Of a DNA stretch of 5,024 bases, positions 1-5,024 are shown one piece after another (within the stretch, counting starts at the first letter, position 1; every line of letters starts with the position of its first letter). The DNA lies in NCBI GenBank assembly GCA_001311545.1, contig BBBL01000144.1, positions 1 through 5,024 on the forward strand. The letters run 5' to 3'. The notes under the pieces were generated by a model. That model ran no database searches. It had not been told where the DNA came from and worked only from the letters and a program-made list of their open reading frames with translations. The stretch is from Thermus kawarayensis JCM 12314. GTDB lineage: Bacteria > Deinococcota > Deinococci > Deinococcales > Thermaceae. Position numbers and translations under genes: made by a program.

Positions 1-1149
1 CGGGGGGTGGGGAAGCGGGAGTGGACGGTGGGTATAGCGCGAGGAGCTCCTCCCGGCTGAGGTGGGCCATCCGGGCCGGGGGCCTTCTCCGCTTAGGGAG
101 CTCCCCTCGGTAAAGCCAAAGGAACCAGGCGCTGGCGAGCCCCGCCACGAGCCTCGGCCAGAAGGGGAGGTCTAGGGCCTTGAGGCCCAGGATCTTTCCC
201 CCGTCCGCCAGGTAGGTGTACCCGTAGACCAGGCGCACCTCGGGGTCTTCGGCCACCTTCTCCGCCACCTTCCGGAGGCTTCGCCGCAGGTGGCGGACCG
301 CCTCAAAGGGGGCGAGCTCCATGAGCCTTTGGCTTTCCAGGTGGAGCTCAAAGGCGGGCACCCCCGGGGACAGGCCGGGGAGGGCGGGCCCCGGAAAGGG
401 CTTCTTCTCCAGGCGGAAGAGGTCAAAAGGCCCAAGGCCCGCCCGCACCACCCCGTGCCTCCGGTTGTACCGCTCCTCAAACCCCTGGAGGCCCCGGATG
501 AGGGCGAGCCTGGGGGTGAGGGGCCTTAGGGCGAGCTCGTCCAGGGGGACGGGCCGGTAGCCCAGGGAGCGCATCTTGGGGAGGGCGATTTCCAGGAGGC
601 GCAGGGTGCGCTCGGGGCCGTCGTGGAGGAGGACCACGCTTCCCGGGCGCAGGTAGTAGAGAAGCCTCTCCGCCAGGGCCTCGGGGGGGAGGGGGAGCCA
701 GTCCTTGCCCTCCAGGTCCCAAAGGGCCACGCGCTTTCCCAGGAGGCGGGCGAAGAGGCGGGTGAAGGGGGTGTGGAGCCCGTGGGGGGGCCGGTAGTAG
801 CGCCCGGGGTTTCGGCGCATGTGCGCCCACTCTAGCCAGGGGAGGAGGAGCTTCCAGGCCCGGTGCCACTCCCCGTGGTCCTCCACCTGGTGGCCTTCCC
901 GCCTTATGGCCTCCACCAGGTCGGGCCTGGCCTTGGCCCGTTCCCCGGTGAGGAAGAAGGTGGCCCTGACCCCGTGGCGGGCCAGGAGGTCCAGGAGGGC
1001 CGCCGTGGTCTCGGAGGGGCCGTCGTCAAAGGTGAGGGCCACCTTGGGCTCCCGCCTGGAGCGTGGGCGTAGGCGCCCAGGCCCAGGAAGCGAAAGAGAA
1101 GGTCGGCTAGGCCGTAGAGAAGGAGGAGAAGGCCTAGGGCTAGCTCCAT
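1..1149 (-). CDS. Membrane-anchored polysaccharide deacetylase (NodB domain, YkoP-like C-terminus), frameshifted near its start and cut by the left window edge
   Basis: This gene probably encodes a metal-dependent deacetylase acting on N- or O-acetylated glycans outside the cytoplasmic membrane. Read with one frame correction near 1058, residues 3-27 form a hydrophobic signal-anchor. The NodB motifs follow in order: TFDDGP (40-45), a metal-binding histidine pair in DHGEWH (H92, H96), RPPHG (120-124), DLEGKDW (145-151) and SVVLLHDG (171-178). The stretch between the histidines and RPP is about 15 residues shorter than in typical NodB enzymes. Residues about 228-330 (PAFELH, RRSLRKVAEKVAED, YGYTYL) resemble the YkoP-like domain appended to some deacetylases; this is recognition by eye. 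The ATG at 1147-1149 has a strong SD and overlaps the end of the transporter gene, implying translational coupling. As read, the start frame (1149 to about 1060) and the catalytic frame (about 1058 to 1) do not join. No stop appears before position 1, so the C-terminus lies outside. The deacetylase family is clear; the substrate is unknown. Confidence 0.85.
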
Positions 1150-2304
1150 CTCTCCCTCCTCAAGGCGAGGGCGTAGAAGAGGCTCAGGAACAGAAAAATG
1201 GCGCTACCCGCGAGGAAGGGGGCCTGGAGGCCAAAGCCTTCCCACAAGGCCCCCCCCGCCACCGGTCCCAGGGCCACCCCCAGGCCCTCCATGGTCATCA
1301 GGGTGCCCCAGATGGCGGCGCGGTTTTCCTGGGGCAGGTTCTTGGCCAGGAAGCCGTTCCAGCCGGGCATGAACAGGCCGAAGCCCACCCCGGCCAGAAG
1401 GACCAGAAAGGCCACCTCCCCCAAGGAGGGGGCGAAGGCCAGGCGCCCCATGGCCAGCCCCAGAAGGCCGAGCCCTCCCACCAGGGCCAGGCGGTAGCCC
1501 CGCCGGTCCACCAGGCGCCCGGTGAAGGGGAGGAGGCCGAAGGCGAGCCCTCCCCCCAAGAGGAGGAGGACCCCCAGCTGGACGGGCTCGAGGCCCAGCC
1601 TCTCCTTGGCGAAGCGCAGAAGGAAGAGGGAGACCAGGGCCGGGGCGAAGGTCTGGCCAAAGGCGGCGGGCAGGAAGAAGAGGAGGCGGGAGAGGGGATA
1701 GCGCTCCCGGCTTGGCGGCGGTACGGGGATGCGAAAGCGGACTAGGCTTAAGGCGAGGCCCAGGGCCAGGGCCTGGCCCCAGAGGAGGAGGTGGAGGCCC
1801 ATCTCGGGATGGCGCTGGGCCACCTGGCCCACCCCCACGAGGCCGATCCCCACCCAGGGCATCACCAGGCTGAGGGTGAAGGAGAGGGCCCGGGCCTCCC
1901 GCCCCGGGAGGGCGATGCGGCTGGCGTAGGTCATGAGGCCCGGGTAGAGGGTGGACATGGAGATGCCCCAAAGGATCCCCGTGGCCCACAAGAGCCAGGC
2001 CTCCTGGGCCATGGGGGTGAGGAGAAGGGCCAGAAGCCCGGCGAAGGCGGCGAGGCTTACGGTGAGCCCGAAGCACCCGCTCCGCCAGAAGCCCCCCGAA
2101 GCCCTTGGAGAAGTTTTCCGAAAGCTGGTGGAGGGTGTAGGCCAGGGTGAAGGCGGTGGGGCCCAGGTGGAGCTTTTCCGGGGCGTAGAAGGGGAGGAGG
2201 CCGGCGAAGTAGCCGCTTCGCACCCCTTCCATGAGGCCCACGGCCAGGAGGAGGCGGAAGAGGACGGAAAGCCCCTCCCGGGTCCACGGCAGATGGCGAA
2301 ACAC
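1140..2304 (-). pseudogene. Major facilitator superfamily (MFS) transporter, 12-helix type, broken by a frameshift in motif A
   Basis: This encodes a multi-helix inner-membrane carrier of about 388 residues once the frame is restored, normal for a 12-helix MFS protein. The first 77 residues (2304 to 2074) contain helices 1-2 and end in GGLLAERV, the start of the conserved loop 2-3 motif A (G-x-L-A-D/E-R-x-G). The remainder is in another frame, from FGLTVSLAAF at about 2072 to the TAG at 1140-1142. It holds repeated hydrophobic helices and a second-half motif A copy, GRLVDRRGYR (about 263-272). Joining needs either two added bases, giving the expected AERVGFG, or removal of one base at 2073. 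The GTG start at 2302-2304 has no SD but sits just after a TATACT box, consistent with a leaderless mRNA. The gene is head to head with the GT2 gene at 2319 and overlaps the deacetylase start. Substrate cannot be told; export of a sugar or lipid compound is only a guess from context. If the lesion is a sequencing error, this is an ordinary functional CDS. Confidence 0.85.
1155..1160 (-). promoter_or_regulatory. Ribosome binding site (AGGAGG) of the deacetylase gene
   Basis: The minus strand reads AGGAGG five bases before the ATG at 1147-1149. It lies inside the last codons of the upstream transporter gene, whose TAG stop is at 1140-1142. This supports the ATG as the real start and suggests that translation of the two genes is coupled. 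Confidence 0.7.
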
Positions 2305-2318
2305 GCTAGAGTATACCC
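2305..2318. promoter_or_regulatory. Compact divergent promoter region with probable leaderless starts
   Basis: Only 14 bases separate the GTG of the transporter (2304, minus) from the GTG of the glycosyltransferase (2319, plus), and neither start has an SD-like sequence. On the minus strand, TATACT (2315 to 2310) matches a sigma-70-type -10 box at 5 of 6 bases and ends five bases before the GTG. On the plus strand, TAGAGT (2307-2312) matches at 4 of 6 and ends six bases before the GTG. Both spacings would start transcription at or next to the start codon. Good -35 boxes are not visible, and any upstream elements would lie inside the opposing gene. Confidence 0.45.
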
Positions 2319-3002
2319 GTGCGCATCAGCGTGGTGATCCCTGCCCACAACGAGGAGGCCTATCTGCCCCAGGCCCTGAGGGCGGTGGCCGCCCAGACCC
2401 TGAAGCCCCTGGAGGTCATCGTGGTGGACAACGCTTCCACCGACCGCACCCGGGAGGTGGCGGAGGCCCTGGGGGCCCGGGTGGTCTCCTGCGGGAGGAA
2501 GGGGGTGGCCTTCGCCCGGCAGGCGGGGCTTCTCGCCGCCCGGGGGGAGTGGGTGGCCATGACCGACGCCGACTCCCTGCCTATGCCCTACTGGCTGGAA
2601 AGGCTTACCCAAAGGGCTACGGGGGCCGTGGCCCTTTACGGGCCTCTGCGCTTTTACGGGGTCTCCCCGTGGGAGGCCGCCTTTTCGGAGTGGGGCTACC
2701 GGGCCTTCCTGAACCTCATGGCCCTCCTGGGGCGGCCCAACCTGGCCGGGGCCAACATGATGGTGCTTAAGGAGGCGGCCCTCCGGGCGGGAGGCTTTCC
2801 CCAGGTGGAGGCGAGGGAGGATGTCCTCCTGGGCTGGAAGCTCAAGGCGTTGGGCCCCGTGCGCTACGTCCCCGGGGCTTTGGTCCTCACCTCGGCCCGC
2901 AGGCTCAAGGGGGGGTGGCTTCCCTTCTTGCTCCGTCAGGCTAGAAACCTTCTGGGCGATCCTCGAGGCTATTTCGGGGCAGGCGGGGAAAGGGAAAGAT
3001 GA
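2319..3002 (+). CDS. Family 2 glycosyltransferase (GT-A fold)
   Basis: This 227-residue cytosolic enzyme transfers a sugar from a nucleotide-sugar donor, most likely to a glycan or lipid acceptor. Visible GT2 features are the N-terminal VVIPAHNEE (5-13), the nucleotide-binding VVDNASTD (35-42), the metal-binding DAD (D83, D85), the acceptor-side [17 protein letters not shown] (144-160) and the ED pair (E167, D168) that supplies the likely catalytic base. A late RRLKGGW (194-200) resembles the R/Q-x-x-R-W region of the family. No clear transmembrane segment is seen, so it is a short soluble or peripheral form. The GTG at 2319 gives the normal family N-terminus and lacks an SD, fitting a leaderless transcript. 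This is the only one of the four genes wholly or largely inside the window without a detectable frame break. Its 3' end overlaps the convergent GT4 gene and is followed by no obvious terminator. The sugar and acceptor cannot be predicted. Confidence 0.88.
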   Translation: MRISVVIPAHNEEAYLPQALRAVAAQTLKPLEVIVVDNASTDRTREVAEALGARVVSCGRKGVAFARQAGLLAARGEWVAMTDADSLPMPYWLERLTQRATGAVALYGPLRFYGVSPWEAAFSEWGYRAFLNLMALLGRPNLAGANMMVLKEAALRAGGFPQVEAREDVLLGWKLKALGPVRYVPGALVLTSARRLKGGWLPFLLRQARNLLGDPRGYFGAGGERER

Positions 3003-4150
3003 GCCTCCTGGCTCCGCCCGCAGGATCTCGCTGGCCTCGTCGTATACGGCCACGATCCGCTCGGCGATGCGCTCCGCCGAGCGCTCCAAGGCCCAGGCCC
3101 TGGCCTGGAGCTGAAGCGCCTCCGCTTCGCCTCGTCCCTGAGGAGTTCTAAGGCCTTTTCCGCCAGGGCCCGGAAGTCCCTCGGGGGCACGAGGTAGCCC
3201 GTCCTCCCGTCCTCCACGCCTTCCAGAACCCCTTCCGCCCCCACGGCCACCACCGGCACCCCCATGGCCTGGGCCTCCCAGATCACCAGGCCCTGGGTCT
3301 CCGTCTCGCTGGCGAAGAGGAAGAGCTCCGCCAGGCGGTAGTACCCCCCGATCCTGCGGTAGGGCACCGGGCCCAGGAAGCGGAGGCGCTCTGAGATCCC
3401 CAGTTCCTGGGCCAGGGCCTGCAGGTTTAAAAGCTCCGGACCTTCCCCGATGTGCACCAGGAAGACCTCCTCCTCCCGGGCAAGCTCCGCCACCGCCTTC
3501 AGGACCACGTCAAAGCTCTTCTCCTTCCCCAGCCGCCCCACGGTGATGAGGCGCCTTTTGCCCTCGGGCCAGGGGGAGGGAGAGGGAAGGGGGGCTTCCT
3601 CCAGGAGGCGGTTGTCGATCCCCGTGGGAATGACCCGGATGGGCCTTTCTATGCCGTAGCTTTCCGCCAGGCGCTTCACGGGTTCCGTGGGGGCGATGAC
3701 CACCTCCACCCGGTTATAAAAGGCCTTGGCCAGCCGGGGCACGATGCCGGTGTACTTGTCCAGGATGGCCAGCCCCGGCACGTAGTGGGCGTACTTCTCG
3801 TAGTGGGTGTGGAAGGTGGACACGTGGGGGAGGTTCTTGCCCCGGGCGATCCTCAGGCCCCACACCCCCAGGGTCAGGGGAGTGTGGGTGTGGACGAGCT
3901 CAAACTCCGTGGGCAGGTACCGGGCCGAGGGGAGGGCGATCTGCTGGCCCTCGTAGAAGGGGTAGGCCACGGAAGGGACCCGGACCACCCCCTCCTCGTT
4001 CTCCGGAGCCTCGGGGTGGGCTGGGGCGAGGACCCAGGCCTCGTGGCCCATGCGCCTAAGCTCCCGCAGGAGGAGGTAGACGCTGGTGGTCACCCCGTTG
4101 GGGTTGGGGAAGTAGACGTCGGTGAAGAGGCCTACGCGGTAGAGGCGCAC
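2969..4150 (-). CDS. GT4 family glycosyltransferase, diacylglycerol glucosyltransferase-like, with a frameshifted C-terminus
   Basis: This GT-B enzyme would transfer a sugar at the cytosolic face of the membrane. The N-terminal domain has [17 protein letters not shown] (8-24), the glycine loop typical of GT4, and [17 protein letters not shown] (110-126). The C-terminal donor-binding half has VIPTGID (173-179), TVGRLGKEK (203-211), HIGEGPE (233-239) and the E-x7-E signature (E284, E292). The N-terminal style resembles 1,2-diacylglycerol 3-glucosyltransferases that begin lipid glycosylation; this is a family-level resemblance only. From about residue 348 (position 3107) the frame goes wrong. 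The proper C-terminal helix, [19 protein letters not shown], lies in the neighbouring frame, so the last 45 residues as read, up to the TAG at 2969, are probably spurious. With one or two added bases the protein would be about 403 residues, ending at the TAG at 2941-2943. The GTG start at 4148-4150 lies nine bases after the upstream GT2 stop, with AGGA seven bases before it, so the two genes form an operon. Confidence 0.85.
   Translation of the reverse strand: MRLYRVGLFTDVYFPNPNGVTTSVYLLLRELRRMGHEAWVLAPAHPEAPENEEGVVRVPSVAYPFYEGQQIALPSARYLPTEFELVHTHTPLTLGVWGLRIARGKNLPHVSTFHTHYEKYAHYVPGLAILDKYTGIVPRLAKAFYNRVEVVIAPTEPVKRLAESYGIERPIRVIPTGIDNRLLEEAPLPSPSPWPEGKRRLITVGRLGKEKSFDVVLKAVAELAREEEVFLVHIGEGPELLNLQALAQELGISERLRFLGPVPYRRIGGYYRLAELFLFASETETQGLVIWEAQAMGVPVVAVGAEGVLEGVEDGRTGYLVPPRDFRALAEKALELLRDEAKRRRFSSRPGPGPWSARRSASPSGSWPYTTRPARSCGRSQEAHLSLSPPAPK
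3058..3083. repeat. Perfect 9-bp inverted repeat with an 8-base loop
   Basis: CGCTCGGCG (3058-3066) and CGCCGAGCG (3075-3083) are exact reverse complements around an 8-base loop. It lies inside the GT4 C-terminal coding region and arises from codons for the repetitive [11 protein letters not shown] helix. It is 56 bases downstream of the plus-strand GT2 stop but is not followed by a T-run on either strand, so a role as an intrinsic terminator is doubtful. It may be only a by-product of coding. Confidence 0.4.
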
Positions 4151-4157
4151 AGCTCTA

Positions 4158-4161
4158 TCCT
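4158..4161 (-). promoter_or_regulatory. Ribosome binding site (AGGA) of the GT4 gene
   Basis: The minus strand reads AGGA seven bases before the GTG at 4148-4150 and overlaps the TAG stop (4160-4162) of the upstream glycosyltransferase. This supports GTG as the start and suggests coupled translation. Confidence 0.5.
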
Positions 4162-5024
4162 ACAGGGCACCGCAGCCTTTCCAGTCAGGAGCGGTAGCGA
4201 AGCCAGCCTTCACCCCTTCCTTGACCACCCGCCAACCCTTGCGCCACCCTGTGCGCCAGAGATAGTCTAAGGCGCTTCCCGTCAGGTGGAGGAGCAAAAG
4301 CCCCTTTTCTAGAGGGCTGTAGGCAGGGCCCCTCACTGCCCAGATCCGGTTTCGCACCTCGTAGAAGAACCTCTCGGGGTGGGCGCTTGCGGGAGTGTAC
4401 TTGGTAGGGGTCTTGTGGATGGCGATGCTGTTTAGCACCCAAAACCCTTTCTCCCGGCGAAGGATACGCCCTGTGTGTTCCAGGTCATCGGTGCGGACGA
4501 AAAACTCCGGGCAGGGAAAACCATAGCGCCGCAGGGCCCAGGAGGCGATGAGCACCGAAGGGTATGCGGCCCATCGGATGGGGGAAAGACCCATGGAGCG
4601 GAAACGGGAATATTCCGAGAGAGGGAAGAGCCTGGGCCAGGGGTAGTTCATGGGATGCAGCGAGCCGTCCACCCAGAGGACCCGGCTGGCCAGGACTGCC
4701 GGATGTTCTGGTTGAAGGCGTTCTGCAGCCATGAGGAGCCGTTCCAGGGCGTCGGGTGTAGGCACGGTGTCGTCGTCCATGACCCACACCCAGTCAAAGC
4801 CTTGGTCCATAGCCCACTGCATTCCCACGTTAAACCCCATGGCTCCACCGCGGTTTTCCGGTAACCGGAGCGTGTGCACATTGGGGAAGGCCTGAGCCAG
4901 AAGCTCCGGGGTGCCATCGGTGGAGGCGTTGTCCACCACCAGGACGTGGTCGGGGGAGCGGGTCTGGGAAAGCACCGCCTGCAAGCACTCCCGGAGGAGC
5001 GCCTTCCGGTTGTAGGTCACGATT
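4160..5024 (-). CDS. Family 2 glycosyltransferase, galactofuranosyl/rhamnosyltransferase-like (N-terminus outside the window)
   Basis: This GT-A enzyme probably adds a galactofuranose, rhamnose or similar residue to a lipid-linked or surface glycan. Numbering from the GTG at 5018-5020, motifs are [11 protein letters not shown] (27-37), PENRGGAMGFNVGM (54-67), the metal-binding DDD in VWVMDDDTVP (78-87), a likely catalytic acid pair in RTDDLEH (176-182), an IHK histidine (H202) and FYEVRNRIW (219-227). The GGAxGF, DDD and YxxRN set is typical of GlfT/WbbL-like transferases. The C-terminus (about 235-275) has amphipathic helices that could touch the membrane. The GTG at 5020 is not the true start: the frame stays open to the edge and an ATC codon precedes it, giving the usual IVTYNR beginning, so only a few N-terminal residues are probably missing. 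The stop is TAG at 4160-4162. Base composition is lower than its neighbours, about 60% GC over 4381-4620 by hand count against about 70% in 721-780 and 1381-1440, hinting at separate ancestry. Confidence 0.85.
   Translation of the reverse strand, partial: IVTYNRKALLRECLQAVLSQTRSPDHVLVVDNASTDGTPELLAQAFPNVHTLRLPENRGGAMGFNVGMQWAMDQGFDWVWVMDDDTVPTPDALERLLMAAERLQPEHPAVLASRVLWVDGSLHPMNYPWPRLFPLSEYSRFRSMGLSPIRWAAYPSVLIASWALRRYGFPCPEFFVRTDDLEHTGRILRREKGFWVLNSIAIHKTPTKYTPASAHPERFFYEVRNRIWAVRGPAYSPLEKGLLLLHLTGSALDYLWRTGWRKGWRVVKEGVKAGFATAPDWKGCGAL

Noticed and set aside
819..1745. A 308-residue plus-strand open frame opposite the deacetylase and MFS genes.
   Set aside because: It is rich in Q, E, G, P and A with no recognisable motif and mirrors the codon bias of the real minus-strand genes.
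2312..2315. The TATA core and GTATAC palindrome in the divergent gap as a regulator operator.
   Set aside because: Six palindromic bases are too short to support an operator, and GTATAC recurs at about 3042 inside coding sequence. It is better explained by overlapping -10 boxes.
1140..3089. A 649-residue open frame on the minus strand that begins like GT4 C-terminal sequence and ends as the MFS carrier, looking like a GT-MFS fusion.
   Set aside because: Its middle (about 2310-3000) is the antisense of the intact GT2 gene and has P/G/H-rich, non-protein-like composition. The ends belong to two genes whose frames are displaced by indels. The open frame is a by-product of high GC.
3058..3111. 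Programmed ribosomal frameshifting in the GT4 gene, using the inverted repeat as a stimulatory hairpin.
   Set aside because: There is no slippery heptamer at the break, and the stem begins about 24 bases downstream, beyond the usual 5-9 base spacing. A plain indel is simpler.
3452..4270. A 272-residue plus-strand open frame opposite the GT4 gene.
   Set aside because: It is antisense to a well-supported GT4, with low-complexity G/V/H/P composition and no family resemblance.
1..5024. Defence system, mobile element, CRISPR array, tRNA or other RNA gene.
   Set aside because: No transposase, integrase, nuclease, repeat-spacer pattern or cloverleaf was seen; nearly every base is covered by one of the five envelope-related genes.

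Overview
The window looks like a chromosomal piece of a Thermus-like (Deinococcota) bacterium. It is very GC-rich with strong G/C bias at third codon positions, genes are packed end to end, GTG starts are common, and two divergent genes start without Shine-Dalgarno sequences. The organism call is inferred from composition and protein style, not from a marker gene. I see no tRNA, rRNA, CRISPR array, insertion sequence or phage gene.

Layout. Positions 1-1149 (minus) hold a membrane-anchored NodB-type polysaccharide deacetylase with a probable YkoP-like C-terminal domain, running off the left edge. Positions 1140-2304 (minus) hold an MFS transporter that overlaps the deacetylase start by 10 bases. 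A 14-base gap (2305-2318) separates this pair from a divergent, intact family-2 glycosyltransferase at 2319-3002 (plus). It converges on, and overlaps, a GT4 glycosyltransferase at about 2941/2969-4150 (minus). Nine bases upstream of that lies another GT2 enzyme at 4160-5024 (minus), resembling galactofuranosyl/rhamnosyl transferases and cut by the right edge.

Taken together this is a cell-envelope or glycolipid glycan locus: three glycosyltransferases, a carbohydrate-modifying deacetylase and a transporter. The GT4 resembles diacylglycerol glucosyltransferases and the right-hand GT2 resembles galactofuranosyltransferases. Thermus makes glycolipids containing Glc, GlcNAc, Galp and Galf, so assembly of such a lipid is a reasonable but unproven hypothesis.

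The most notable feature is damage. Three of the five genes carry reading-frame breaks, near 1058, 2073 and 3107, with a possible fourth near 3010. Two of the breaks fall in the same 9-mer, GCCTGGAGC, for which I find no other copy in the window. This could be sequencing or assembly error, or real gene decay; the sequence alone cannot decide. I did not find a convincing novel biological system here.
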